In this document: in pieces, positions 24,553-33,431 of the stretch
Layout: the number at the start of each line of letters is the position of its first letter
Numbering within the stretch: the stretch's first letter is position 1
Source: Nitrososphaerota archaeon
GTDB lineage: Archaea > Thermoproteota > Nitrososphaeria > Nitrososphaerales > Gagatemarchaeaceae
Assembly (NCBI GenBank): GCA_029785825.1
Contig: JAFLYY010000001.1
Location: forward strand, 1,519,374-1,583,373
Direction of reading: 5' to 3'
DNA length: 64,000 bases
Position numbers and translations under genes: made by a program
The notes under the pieces: model-generated
Told to the model about the DNA's origin: nothing
Databases searched by the model: none
Seen by the model: the letters and a program-made list of their open reading frames with translations, nothing else

Positions 24553-25092
24553 GTGGACATGCTCGGGGTTTTCGCTCTTGAGATGGGCCAGGACGACCCC
24601 ACCAAGTGCACAGCGCGGAAGATGATCAATATGGATTTGGCGAGGGCGGTGAGCAGGAAGTTCCACGCGTCAGACAAGACCATTGTCCTCAACCCCTTCG
24701 CCCACCGGGTACTCTCCCCACCTGACAGGGTGGCCAAGAGCGTACTTGTGGTGGACGCGTCGTGGAACCAAGCCCAGGAGGTCTTCTTCAGGAAGCTCGG
24801 AGGGAAGCATAGGAGGCTCCCCATCCTCCTGGCAGGGAACCCGACCAATTATTCGAGGGCCGGAGTGCTGAGCTCACTCGAGGCCGTGGCGGCGACCATG
24901 TACATCCTCGGAGAAGTGGAAGAGGCATCACGATACCTGAGCATCTACAAATGGGGCCCCACCTTTCTGGCCCTGAATGAGGAGCCGCTGGAGGAGTACC
25001 GAAAGTCGCGGACCGAAGGGAAAGTCATTAGGGCACAAAGGGAGTACTTCCCTCAACTCTTCGAGCCCGAGTCGTTTCGCCAGGCGGATTGA
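24553..25092 (+). CDS. tsr3: 16S/18S rRNA aminocarboxypropyltransferase Tsr3
   Basis: Tsr3 transfers the aminocarboxypropyl group of SAM to a pseudouridine of small-subunit rRNA. The 179 residues match the archaeal form: QDDPTKCTARKM near the N-terminus, VLNPFAHRVLSP, VVDASWNQA, and GNPTNYSRAGVLSSLEAVAA, which are the known conserved blocks with the SAM-binding Leu/Asp-Ser-Trp loop. GTG 24553 is used; ATG 24559 is an alternative. It is followed by the RNase P RNA gene on the same strand. Confidence 0.93.
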   Translation: MDMLGVFALEMGQDDPTKCTARKMINMDLARAVSRKFHASDKTIVLNPFAHRVLSPPDRVAKSVLVVDASWNQAQEVFFRKLGGKHRRLPILLAGNPTNYSRAGVLSSLEAVAATMYILGEVEEASRYLSIYKWGPTFLALNEEPLEEYRKSRTEGKVIRAQREYFPQLFEPESFRQAD

Positions 25093-25290
25093 GTCTTCTC
25101 GTAATCCCCGTTCGATTGTGGTACCTCTACACCTCCCCGATAAATGCACCAGCCGCGTCTAGGCCTGTATTCATCTGAGTCCCGACCGCGCGGGTGCCCA
25201 CGCCGTGGAAGTGCGGGAGTTCAGCGCTATGGAACGTCAGGAAATGGTTATCAGGCGCCAGGCTGACGGACAGTTGACGCGAGCCGGTGG

Positions 25291-25581
25291 ACGGGCCACG
25301 GGGATCTCCTGGGGAAGTTCCTCCCTCGCAGCAGGATGCACGGCGCCAGGAGGCGCGACCAGAGATGGTCGGCTCCAGAACAGAAACGGGACCCGGCCCA
25401 TCAAGCGCGATGATAGGGCGACCTTGAGGTCGATGGGACACGGGATGAAACGGCTGACCCGTGCAGAGCAAGGCCAAACATGGCCGATGAGATGCCTGCA
25501 AGAGGCCAGGGTAGGCCGCTGAGCGGAATCCCGTCTAGAACAGAAGGAGGACTACGGCCGGCACGGGTCGAAGTGGCCCCG
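25291..25581 (+). ncRNA. rnpB: RNase P RNA
   Basis: The catalytic RNA of RNase P, which trims tRNA 5' ends. The conserved AGAGCAAGGCCAAACA block (CR-IV) is present at about 25467, and GTTCCTCC near 25317 pairs with GGAGGA at about 25548, forming P2. AACAGAAGGAGGACTACGG (CR-V) and AGCAGGATGCACGGC also match. The ends are set by a perfect P1 stem, GGGCCAC (25293-25299) with GTGGCCC (25573-25579). It looks like an archaeal type A RNA. The exact transcript ends are uncertain by several bases. Confidence 0.93.
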
Positions 25582-25603
25582 GGCGAGGGAAACCCGCTCG
25601 GGG
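25577..25603 (+). terminator. GC-rich hairpin at the RNase P RNA 3' end
   Basis: CCCCGGGCG and CGCTCGGGG can pair (one G-U) across an A-rich loop right after the P1 stem, partly overlapping it; the next bases are TTGCCGATTAAAA. It may be a terminator or an alternative 3' fold. Confidence 0.35.
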
Positions 25604-25699
25604 TTGCCGATTAAAACCTCGATGAGACACCGCGCCCTTTGTATTCTACTTCGGGAGGCAACCTTCGGGTATCAAATCCCCTAATCTGAGGCGCAAAAC

Positions 25700-26117
25700 A
25701 TCTTGAAGCTCGCGGCGAACTCATGTGAAGGCTTCGCGGGGGTGCTAGCCGCGCGTAGAAGCCGCCGACGCTATTCAACTGGCGAGGAGGGCGCGGGTGG
25801 ACGAGCGAGGTTCTACAACGCAGCAGAGTCATCAAGCGGTCGCATAGGCCAGGAAATACATCCAGAAGATTATGCGGGTGAGCCTCCTCAGTGGCTTCTT
25901 AGGATCACGCGTCGCGAAGACATCAGATTGCGAGTACCACATCACGCTGAACAACTGTTACTTCTGCAGGACCCTGACTTACGCCGATTTGTTCAGGCGT
26001 CTCCGGGGGCCTCGACGGTGTCTGCGGGACCGTCTTCAAGCTCAAGGCTGACTGCGCCGAAGTGGGGTGCAGGAGTATGGAGACAGGAATTGCGAGTTCA
26101 GGCTACACATGATTGAT
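25700..26117 (+). pseudogene. Decayed V4R-like domain gene
   Basis: Joined pieces from three frames read as one protein: an N-terminal part with RFYNAAES, then MRVSLLSGFLGSRVAKTSDCEYHITLNNC (read in pieces) with CYFCRTLTYADLF, then GTVFKLKADCAEVGC, then NCEFRLHMID and a stop. The ending pattern, a Gly-Cys segment followed by CEFRL, is typical of V4R (vinyl-4-reductase) hydrocarbon-binding domains. At least two frameshifts break it. No intact copy is in this window. It could also be affected by sequencing errors, but several shifts make decay more likely. Confidence 0.6.
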
Positions 26118-26179
26118 TGAAGGCCCGAAAGGCAGCCAAGTAGCACCAGAGCTCATGTAGACGCAGCGTCCGTAACGCG

Positions 26180-26186
26180 CTTAAAC
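26180..26186 (+). promoter_or_regulatory. TATA box for mre11-rad50
   Basis: CTTAAAC is centred 25 bases before the TTG of mre11, suggesting a leaderless or very short leader transcript. A GGGAG motif lies between them and could also serve as a ribosome site. Confidence 0.45.
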
Positions 26187-26207
26187 TCGGAGTAAGGGAG
26201 AAAGACG

Positions 26208-27461
26208 TTGCACAGATTCGCGCATGTAGCTGACGTCCATCTTGGAGCCCACCGGGAGCCGGCACTCCAGAAACTCGAGCTGCAGATTTTTGACGCCACC
26301 ATGATGAAATGCATCGAGCTCGGGATGGACTTCGTTCTGATCTGCGGGGACCTGTTCCATGTCGGGATTCCAGACCTAGAGGTGGTCGACGCGGCACTGA
26401 AGAGCATGATCGCAGTGAAGAATCAGGGCATTCCCATCTACGCCGTATATGGAAGCCACGACTATACTCCCAACGGTACGTCAGTCATCGATATACTGAA
26501 CACGGCCGGGGTGCTGACCAACGTGTTCAAACCGAGCTTCGAGGGTGAGGCCCTAAGGCTCGGGGTCACGGTAGACGAGAAGACGGGGGCTAAAATCGCA
26601 GGAATCTCCGCGCGCAAGATCGGGCTCGAAAGCCGATACTTCCAAGCCCTGGATAGAGCGGCTCTTGAGAGGGAGCTGGGACTCAAAATATTCGCATTCC
26701 ACAGCGGGCTCACGGAGTTGAAGCCGGACCATCTGAATGCCATGGACACCGTGGATGCGGAGCTCCTGCCGAGGGGCTTCGATTACTATGCGGGCGGCCA
26801 CATACATGAGAGGGGAGAGTACAGCCTCCCTGGGATGGAGAATATTGTGTTCCCCGGCCCGCTGTTTACGGGCTATGGTAAGGACCTAGAGGCGACGGCG
26901 AAGGGTGAAAGGCGGGGGTTCTACATCGTCGAGTTCGACGCGCATGTCACAGCCAAGACGTTCGTCCCCATGGACTCTTTTGAAGGAGTCTTCAGGGAGT
27001 ACGACCTCGGCGGCCTGAACGCCCCTGAGGCGGGCGCCATGATCTTGGAGGACGTCAAGGGGATAGACGTGGGAGGCAAACTGGTGGTCATAAGAACCCA
27101 TGGAGAGCTCATAGGAGGGAAGCCGTCCGAGGTCGGGTTAGCGCGTGTCAAGGCCGTCCTCTCCGAGCGAGGTGCCCTTCACGTCTACCTCAACAGGAGC
27201 GGACTGAGTTCGAGGGAGCAGACAGGCCCTGTTTTCTCCGGGGAGGAGCCTGCGTCCATCGAGAAGAAACTGCTCGAGGGAGAGGCAGCCAAGGTCCAGG
27301 TCGGAGACGAACACCTTCGCGGTCAGTCCGGGGCAGCCGTCGGGATGGAGCTCCTGAGGCTCTGGCGTCAGCCCCCGAAACTGGGGGAGGCCAAGAAGGA
27401 CTACACCGCGAGGATGGTCAGGGAGGGGATGCACACCCTGACACGGGAGGAGCAGAAGTGA
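26208..27461 (+). CDS. mre11: DNA double-strand break repair nuclease Mre11
   Basis: The nuclease partner of Rad50, acting on broken DNA ends. The 417 residues show the phosphoesterase motifs: ADVHLG (I), CGDLFH (II), GSHDY (III, with His/Asp in place of the more common GNHD), FHSGL, and GGHIHERGEY (V). A capping/Rad50-binding C-terminal region follows. The start is TTG 26208, predicted from the TATA box. The stop overlaps the rad50 start by four bases (GTGATA region, 27458-27461), so both proteins are made together. Confidence 0.93.
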   Translation: MHRFAHVADVHLGAHREPALQKLELQIFDATMMKCIELGMDFVLICGDLFHVGIPDLEVVDAALKSMIAVKNQGIPIYAVYGSHDYTPNGTSVIDILNTAGVLTNVFKPSFEGEALRLGVTVDEKTGAKIAGISARKIGLESRYFQALDRAALERELGLKIFAFHSGLTELKPDHLNAMDTVDAELLPRGFDYYAGGHIHERGEYSLPGMENIVFPGPLFTGYGKDLEATAKGERRGFYIVEFDAHVTAKTFVPMDSFEGVFREYDLGGLNAPEAGAMILEDVKGIDVGGKLVVIRTHGELIGGKPSEVGLARVKAVLSERGALHVYLNRSGLSSREQTGPVFSGEEPASIEKKLLEGEAAKVQVGDEHLRGQSGAAVGMELLRLWRQPPKLGEAKKDYTARMVREGMHTLTREEQK

Positions 27462-29482
27462 TAGTCAAAGAGCTCGAGCTCACGAACATCAGGAGTCATG
27501 GGCACTCCATAATCCGGTTCCCTCTCGGCAGGACCTTGCTTGAAGGAGACATAGGCTCGGGAAAGTCCAGCATCCTAGTAGCCATGGAGTTCGCCCTGTT
27601 CGGCCTTGGTTCGGATTCGGGGGCTTCGGTGCTGAGGCTCGGCCAGGACAGCGGGGAGGTGAGGATGGCCTTCGACGTGGACGGCTCGGAGTATGAGGTC
27701 ACCAGGAGGCTTCAGAGGAAGGCGGGGAGGATTCAGCAGTCAGATGGAGTGCTCAAAACACCCGGCGAGACTCTGAACCTTTCTCCGAGCGAGCTGAAGG
27801 AGAAGATACTTGAGATTCTCGAGTTCAACGAGGCGCCTGACCCGAAGGCCCAGAGCTGGGTCTACAGATATGCGGTTTATACCCCCCAGGAAGAGATGAA
27901 GAGCATCCTCGCTCTCGCCTCTGAGCAGAGGCTGCAAGTCCTAAGGAGGGCGTTCAGGGTGGAAGACTACAAGGTTGCAGTGACCAACGCGGAAGATGCT
28001 TCCAAGCAGATCAGGATAGACGCAAGCAAGCAGGATGGAATAGCGATGGGGATGACCGAGCTCCGGGAAGTGGTCGAGAGGCTCCAGAAAGAGGAGGAGA
28101 AGCGCAGAACCGGTCTCTCGGAGCTGGAGGGAGAGGAGACGCGCATCGAAGAAGAAGTCCGTCTCGTGAAGGACGAGCGGGAGGCGCTGCAGAAACGCGA
28201 ACTGAACCTCCAAGGAGTCAAGGCAGAGAAGGAGTATTACGAACGGCTTGAATCCGAAGCGGCTGCCGACTTTGCCGCGGCGAAGGTCGAAGCCGCCGAA
28301 CTGAAAGGGGCCCTCAAGGCCATCGACGTCGAGCTGGCCAGCTCCGAGCTCGAGCGACCGCCTTCGGCAGACTCGCTCCCTGATTTGAAGCGGAGAGAAC
28401 GTGCCTTCGAAGTGAAGGAGAAGAAGCTGACCGAGCTGAAGGCCGCAGCAGAGACAAAGTTGTCCGATTATGAATCGGTGATGAGGAGTGGTGTCTGCCC
28501 GGTGTGCGACAGGCCGGTGGAGGCCCATGACTTCGATGAAAGGAGATCGGAGAAGGGCGCCGAGAGGGACCACTTCGCCGGGGAGCTCCGGGCGGTCGAG
28601 AGCGAAATCAAGGCGCTCCGTGAGAGGATAGAGCGCGTCGAGTCATATAAGGAGGCCTCGAGAGAGTTGGCCCAGAGGAAAGCCGAGCGCTCGCGATTGA
28701 AGGCCGACCTGGAGAAGAAGGCACAGGCCATGCACAAGTTCGAAAAACGGGTCAACTTCGCGAAGAATTCGCTTCGACAGGTCGCGGAGCAGTTGAGAGA
28801 ACTGCATGGGGTCGAAGAGGGCATCCAAACGGCAGAGAAGAATCTGACCAAGACGGAGGAGAAGCTCAGAGACGTTAGAGATAGGCTCGTAAAGACCAGG
28901 GGTCTGCTCGAGGAAGCCCAGAAGAGACAGACGGAGATCGCCATCGAAGTGGTGGCTAAGGAGGAGGCGTCGAACAGAGGAAGGAGGCTCAGGGAAAGAG
29001 AGGTCTGGCTGAGCGACTATTTCGTGCCTACTGTGAAGATCATCGAGAAGTCGGTTTTGGCCACCGTCAATCAGGAGTTCGACGCCCTATTCAAGAAGTG
29101 GTTCGGGCTGCTTGTGGACGAGCCCGAGAAGGAGGTCAGGGTGGACGAGGACTTCGCTCCGGTGGTCACTCAGGCCGGCTACGAACAGGACGTCAGGTAC
29201 CTCAGTGGCGGAGAAAGGACGAGCGTCGCTCTCGCCTACAGGCTCGCTCTCAACGTCCTCGCCCAGAGGATGTCCATCGGGATGAAGTCGAACCTCCTGA
29301 TCCTGGACGAGCCCACTGACGGGTTCAGCCAAGCGCAGCTCGGGACAGTGAGAGAGGTGCTGGACGACGTGGGGTGCCTGCAGATGATAATCGTCTCCCA
29401 CGACAAGGAACTGGAGAGTTTCGCAGATCAGATATTCAAGGTCGAGAAGATGGCGGGCGAGTCGACGGTCAGGATGCCGTAA
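27458..29482 (+). CDS. rad50: DNA double-strand break repair ATPase Rad50 (short form)
   Basis: SMC-like ATPase that tethers DNA ends with Mre11. The 674 residues have Walker A GDIGSGKSSIL (about residue 31), a coiled coil, the zinc hook CPVCDRP (about 346), a second coiled coil, the ABC signature YLSGGERTSVALA (about 580) and Walker B LLILDEPTDGF. It is clearly shorter than typical archaeal Rad50 (about 850-900 residues); the shortening lies in the coiled arms. No herA-nurA genes are adjacent, unlike in many archaea. Confidence 0.94.
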   Translation: MIVKELELTNIRSHGHSIIRFPLGRTLLEGDIGSGKSSILVAMEFALFGLGSDSGASVLRLGQDSGEVRMAFDVDGSEYEVTRRLQRKAGRIQQSDGVLKTPGETLNLSPSELKEKILEILEFNEAPDPKAQSWVYRYAVYTPQEEMKSILALASEQRLQVLRRAFRVEDYKVAVTNAEDASKQIRIDASKQDGIAMGMTELREVVERLQKEEEKRRTGLSELEGEETRIEEEVRLVKDEREALQKRELNLQGVKAEKEYYERLESEAAADFAAAKVEAAELKGALKAIDVELASSELERPPSADSLPDLKRRERAFEVKEKKLTELKAAAETKLSDYESVMRSGVCPVCDRPVEAHDFDERRSEKGAERDHFAGELRAVESEIKALRERIERVESYKEASRELAQRKAERSRLKADLEKKAQAMHKFEKRVNFAKNSLRQVAEQLRELHGVEEGIQTAEKNLTKTEEKLRDVRDRLVKTRGLLEEAQKRQTEIAIEVVAKEEASNRGRRLREREVWLSDYFVPTVKIIEKSVLATVNQEFDALFKKWFGLLVDEPEKEVRVDEDFAPVVTQAGYEQDVRYLSGGERTSVALAYRLALNVLAQRMSIGMKSNLLILDEPTDGFSQAQLGTVREVLDDVGCLQMIIVSHDKELESFADQIFKVEKMAGESTVRMP

Positions 29483-29549
29483 GCGGAGCCTGAGCCTTGA
29501 AAGGACGCGGACCGTCAGCTAAATAGACAGTGGGAGAACACTCACCCTG

Positions 29550-30527
29550 TTGCGAGCTGTCGTCTACGACGGGGCCCTTTCCTGCAGGGACATCCCGCCT
29601 CCTCGCGGGACAGGAGAGGCGGTCATGGCTGTGAGAAGTGCCGGGATTTGCGGGACCGACTTGGCAATAAAGTCGGGAAAACTCTCGGTTCCGACCCCGC
29701 TGGTGCTTGGGCATGAGATTCTTGGGACCGTCGTCAGCGCGCCCGGCGGGAAGCCCGAATTAGTCGGCAAGAGGGCCGTGACAGAGATCAACGTTTCCTG
29801 CGGAAAGTGTGCTTATTGCAGAATGGGCCTGAGGACTCATTGCGAGAGGGTCGAGGCGCTCGGGATACGCAGGGACGGCGGCTTCGCCGAACAGGTGTCC
29901 ACCCCGGCTGAAAACATCCACCTCGTCCCCGACTCCGTAAGCGACGACGAAGCCGTCTTCGTCGAGCCCCTCGCAGCTTGCGTCCAGATGACCAAGGTGA
30001 CACAGATAGATCGTGGGTCGACCATCGTAGTGGTAGGCGTCGGGAGGATGGGGCTCCTTGCCCTACAGGTCCTCAAGCTCAGCGCCCCACAGGTCCTGGT
30101 CGCCATCGGCCACAAAGGGGTGAAACTTGAGATGGCGCGCCGGCTGGGCGTTCACGCGTTCGACTCGGAGGAAACCGCGAGGGTCTTCGACCTGACAGGC
30201 GGGATAAAGTTCGACAACGTAGTCGAAGCGACCGGGACTCCGGAGGGTCTGTCCCTGGCGATGGACCTAGTGAGGCCCCGGGGGACCCTCCACCTCAAGA
30301 GCACCCATGGGGTCCCGGTGAAGTTTGATGCGACCAAGGTTGCGGTAGACGAACTCAGAGTCCAGGGATCTAGGTGCGGGCCCTTCGAGGAGGCGATAGA
30401 ACTCATATGCCAGGGAGACGTCAAAGTGGAGGAGATGATAACCCATAGGTTCCCCCTGGATAAGTGTGAGGAAGCGTTCGAGTCCGCCGCTTCAAGCTCG
30501 GGCATCAAGACCGTCTTCGAAGTCTAA
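29550..30527 (+). CDS. Zinc-dependent medium-chain dehydrogenase
   Basis: A 325-residue MDR-family dehydrogenase. Catalytic zinc ligands sit in AGICGTDLAIK (Cys) and LGHEILG (His-Glu); the structural zinc lobe has four Cys (CGKCAYCRMGLRTHC, about residues 89-103). The cofactor domain carries the glycine loop VVGVGRMGLLALQ. Members include threonine, sorbitol and glucose dehydrogenases; the substrate cannot be told. It starts at TTG 29550, about 70 bases after rad50, and may have its own promoter. Confidence 0.85.
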   Translation: MRAVVYDGALSCRDIPPPRGTGEAVMAVRSAGICGTDLAIKSGKLSVPTPLVLGHEILGTVVSAPGGKPELVGKRAVTEINVSCGKCAYCRMGLRTHCERVEALGIRRDGGFAEQVSTPAENIHLVPDSVSDDEAVFVEPLAACVQMTKVTQIDRGSTIVVVGVGRMGLLALQVLKLSAPQVLVAIGHKGVKLEMARRLGVHAFDSEETARVFDLTGGIKFDNVVEATGTPEGLSLAMDLVRPRGTLHLKSTHGVPVKFDATKVAVDELRVQGSRCGPFEEAIELICQGDVKVEEMITHRFPLDKCEEAFESAASSSGIKTVFEV

Positions 30528-30565
30528 GAGCTTCGTCGGGCTCGACCGGGAGCGACCAGTACGGG

Positions 30566-30571
30566 TTTAAG
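30566..30571 (+). promoter_or_regulatory. TATA element for nreA
   Basis: TTTAAG lies about 30 bases before the TTG at 30598, fitting a leaderless transcript. Confidence 0.4.
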
Positions 30572-30597
30572 AGCGGAAGCGTCCATTCCCAAGTCCT

Positions 30598-31914
30598 TTG
30601 CCGAAGAGAATCGCTTGGCTCTCGAACGTGATGGCACCGTCCGTGACCGGGCTAGAGGAGGACGAGGCGAAGTCCATCGAGGTCGTGGAGAGCCCTCCCG
30701 CCTGGATGTGCTTAGCGTGCCGGGGAGCGAATCTCCTCTGCGGCAAGCCCAGGTGCCCTGTCATCGTGAAAGCCCAGGCGCTGGCCAGGCAGGGCCCATC
30801 GATGGCTACAAACGAGATCCTCGGCTCCTCTCCACCTGGCGTGTTTGTGGGGAGGCTCGGGTACCCGAAGGTCTCCATAGGTCCGATGGTCCCGCCGCAA
30901 TTCGGGGACACCGCGGTGCTGGACACCCCGGAGGAGTGGCTAGGGAGGCCCATAGACCAGATCGTGGGCTACAGGTACTCCCTCGTCAGGGGGAACTCCA
31001 GGGCGAGCGTGGAAGACGCTCAGGACCCGGGGAGGTTCCTGTCCTCCCTCCAGGAGCTGGCCATGGCCGCGAGACCCGTTGACACAGAGCTCAGACTGAC
31101 GAAGGCGCCCAGAAGGATCCTGACCCTCAGTGAGGACACACAGCCCTACGGTCCGTCAGGCCCACTCGACAGGTTCAAGATTGACAACCCGTCAGTCGAC
31201 AGGCGGGTCCAGAAGGCCTACTATGACAGAGACCTAGACGCGACCGGAGCCATAGGCGAGCTGTACAGGAAGGGGGTACTGATCACCAGAATACAGAAGG
31301 CGTTCTCTCTTGGGATGTTCGGATTCGGCACCAGGAGGAAGATAGTCCCCACCAGATGGAGCATCACCGCGGTAGACAGCTCAATAAGCTTAGATTTGGT
31401 AGAGAAAGTCAAGCGCCATCCTACCATCGACGAGTACAGAGTCTACAGCTTCGGCGTCTACGACAACCAGTACGTCGCCATGCTCCTCCCCGAGCCCTGG
31501 AGATTCGAATGGATGGAGGCCTGGTTTCCAAACACCACCTGGAATCAGTTCACCACCGCCCCTTACATGATAGGCGACCACGAAGAGTACTTCGGCAGGA
31601 CGAAGTATGCACGAGTGGGGGGGTGCTACTATTCGACGCGGCTTGCGGTGACGGAAGCCCTAGAAAGGGAGGGGAAGCAAGCGGCCGCCATAGTCCTACG
31701 AGAGACGTATCCCGGGTTCATCATGCCACTTGGGGTGTGGAACGTGAGGGAGAGCATAAGGGCCCTCATGAGGCAGCCGTTCGAAAAGCACGAGACGTTC
31801 AGAGGTGCGATGGACTCGGCGCTGTCGAAGATGAGGATACCCAAAGCGAAGTGGAAGCGGGAGAGCACGCTTATCTCCCGCGAGCTGACCCAGACTAAAA
31901 TCAATGCCTATTGA
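30598..31914 (+). CDS. nreA: DNA repair protein NreA
   Basis: Archaeal Nre proteins support survival after DNA damage and are linked to PCNA/NucS-type repair. The 438 residues show the N-terminal zinc-like cluster CLACRGANLLCGKPRCP (about residues 38-54) and the family blocks GRLGYPKVSIGP, GYRYSLVRGN and RKIVPTRWSITAVDS. The C-terminus ends SRELTQTKINAY, without an obvious PCNA-binding peptide. The leaderless TTG start is inferred from the TATA element. It sits near mre11-rad50 and upstream of alaX. Confidence 0.9.
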   Translation: MPKRIAWLSNVMAPSVTGLEEDEAKSIEVVESPPAWMCLACRGANLLCGKPRCPVIVKAQALARQGPSMATNEILGSSPPGVFVGRLGYPKVSIGPMVPPQFGDTAVLDTPEEWLGRPIDQIVGYRYSLVRGNSRASVEDAQDPGRFLSSLQELAMAARPVDTELRLTKAPRRILTLSEDTQPYGPSGPLDRFKIDNPSVDRRVQKAYYDRDLDATGAIGELYRKGVLITRIQKAFSLGMFGFGTRRKIVPTRWSITAVDSSISLDLVEKVKRHPTIDEYRVYSFGVYDNQYVAMLLPEPWRFEWMEAWFPNTTWNQFTTAPYMIGDHEEYFGRTKYARVGGCYYSTRLAVTEALEREGKQAAAIVLRETYPGFIMPLGVWNVRESIRALMRQPFEKHETFRGAMDSALSKMRIPKAKWKRESTLISRELTQTKINAY

Positions 31915-31950
31915 GAACGAATGTTAATCTGGCCCTGCCGGTGGGCAGTT

Positions 31951-32652
31951 ATGATGACCAGGAAGCTGTACTGGGAAGATATGTATCTGCGCGAATTCGA
32001 AGCGGAAGCCGAGTTGGTTGATGGCAACAGGGTCATCCTGGATTCGACTGCGTTCAGTCCCAGGGGCGGTGGACTGGTCTCCGACGTGGGGAGCCTGAAT
32101 GGGGCGAGAGTAATGGAGGCCATAAAGGAGGGGGATAACATCATCCACCTGCTCGAGGAACCTGCGGAACTGCGAGTGGGGGACAAGGTTCACGGCGCCC
32201 TGGACTGGAATAGGAGGCACAGGATCATGAGGATGCACACGTCGGCGCACATACTCAGCGCGATAGTCAACGGAGAGGCTGGGGCGCTCATCACTGGCAA
32301 CCAGATAAGCCCAGACAAGTCGCGGGTCGACTTTAACCTCGAAAATTTTGACAGAGGCAAGATGTCCCACTACATCGACAGGGTCAACGAAGCGGTGAGG
32401 AGGGAGCTTGACGTCACGACATTCTTCATGAAAAGGGAGGAAGCCCTGGCCAACCCGGGCTTCGTCAAGCTCGCCAACGCTATGCCTCCGTCGCTGGAGG
32501 AACTCCGCATCGTTCAGATAGGCGACGTAGACACACAAGCCGACGGCGGGGTCCATGTGAAGAACACCCGGGAAATCGGGAAGGTAGTCGGCCTTGAAAT
32601 CGACAACAAGGGGAAAAACAACAGGCGGCTTTACTTCGGGGTAGAGCCCTGA
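31951..32652 (+). CDS. alaX: Alanyl-tRNA editing protein AlaX
   Basis: Free-standing editing domain that hydrolyses Ser/Gly-tRNA-Ala. The 233 residues contain the metal motif HTSAH (about residue 103) and the second motif DGGVHVKNTREIG near the C-terminus. The usual Cys of the CGGTH motif is Asp here and the Thr is Val, a variant that may change metal binding or specificity. The N-terminal barrel has STAFSPRGGGLVSD. ATG 31951 is preferred to 31921 because GGTGGG precedes it and the family begins with KLYWED. Confidence 0.88.
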   Translation: MMTRKLYWEDMYLREFEAEAELVDGNRVILDSTAFSPRGGGLVSDVGSLNGARVMEAIKEGDNIIHLLEEPAELRVGDKVHGALDWNRRHRIMRMHTSAHILSAIVNGEAGALITGNQISPDKSRVDFNLENFDRGKMSHYIDRVNEAVRRELDVTTFFMKREEALANPGFVKLANAMPPSLEELRIVQIGDVDTQADGGVHVKNTREIGKVVGLEIDNKGKNNRRLYFGVEP

Positions 32653-32676
32653 CAATCGAGAACCACTCGCCGGATT

Positions 32677-32732
32677 GGTGTCTCATGGCATTCTCTGAGA
32701 CACCTAGCGCCGGAGTTCTCATATTGGAACTC
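32677..32732 (+). repeat. Two adjacent perfect hairpins after alaX
   Basis: GGTGTCTC (32677-32684) and GAGACACC (32697-32704) form an 8-bp stem, and GAGTTC (32713-32718) with GAACTC (32727-32732) a 6-bp stem right after it. They lie between alaX and the convergent small zinc gene and may be a transcription end or part of a small RNA. Confidence 0.45.
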
Positions 32733-32793
32733 GGAACCGACTAGCGGGTACAGCACGCCGACTGAGCCGATGGTTCTGAGTTCTTCCCGAACA

Positions 32794-32970
32794 CTATCTA
32801 CGCCGCGAAACCCACACGGGCATCCTCTTCGCAGTACAGTTACCGCAGTAGGTCTTCATGGCCCTGCTAGCCTCGTCGAAAATTGTCGTAGAATGCGACA
32901 TGCACACCTGCGCCCGGCATTCTGCGCATGTAGCTACCGCGTGGCCCTTGCATACCGAACATCTTGCCAT
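32794..32970 (-). CDS. 58-residue zinc-knuckle protein
   Basis: A small basic protein with three Cys pairs: CSVC (residues 4-7), CAEC (15-18) and CGNC (42-45), plus a His in MSHST, the pattern of a B-box or cross-brace zinc finger. A strong GGGGGTGA ribosome site lies just before the ATG at 32970, which supports translation. Its C-terminus is Arg-rich. Function unknown. The remaining bases of this gap (32970-33106) show no gene. Confidence 0.65.
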   Translation of the reverse strand: MARCSVCKGHAVATCAECRAQVCMSHSTTIFDEASRAMKTYCGNCTAKRMPVWVSRRR

Positions 32971-33106
32971 TCGTTCACCCCCAATTTCTCTGCGTCATAC
33001 GGGCACGCCCCCTTGCTTCGTCGAGCTGCAAAGAGTTCGTCGGAGTTTGGGCGGTGCAGGTAAGACGCAGTGCTCCAGAACCTTAACCTGTTAATAAAGA
33101 GGAGGG

Positions 33107-33427
33107 TCAGATTGGTAGCTTCACGTCTCCCGGATAGATGTGAACGCCCCTGAGCTCCAGGGCCCTCGAGAACTCTTTCGCCCTGTCGGCCGGAACGAAC
33201 GCGCTCATTGACTTCGAATTCCCTTCGCCGTCGCAGACAACGAGTGCTGCGGTCTTGTTCTTCCCCTGGACCACCTTCTGGAGCATCTCTTCCCCCACCG
33301 GGGTCCACTCGGAGGCCCCGAGCTTGAGGAAGAGCATGGGATAGCAGGGGCCTGCGACTGCCTCTAGCGTCGCGACGGCCCTGTCCACCCTCTTCCTGCC
33401 CGTGCTGACCGCCATGAAATAGTCCAC
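33107..33427 (-). CDS. Uncharacterised 106-residue protein
   Basis: Not recognised. GTG 33427 has GGAGG just upstream and lies five bases past the stop of the EamA-like gene, so the two are translated from one transcript. The chain has an alternating alpha/beta pattern (YFMAVSTGRKRVDRAVATL, TAALVVCDGEG) and no membrane segment. An ATG at 33415 is an alternative start. Confidence 0.55.
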   Translation of the reverse strand: MDYFMAVSTGRKRVDRAVATLEAVAGPCYPMLFLKLGASEWTPVGEEMLQKVVQGKNKTAALVVCDGEGNSKSMSAFVPADRAKEFSRALELRGVHIYPGDVKLPI

Positions 33428-33431
33428 CCTC

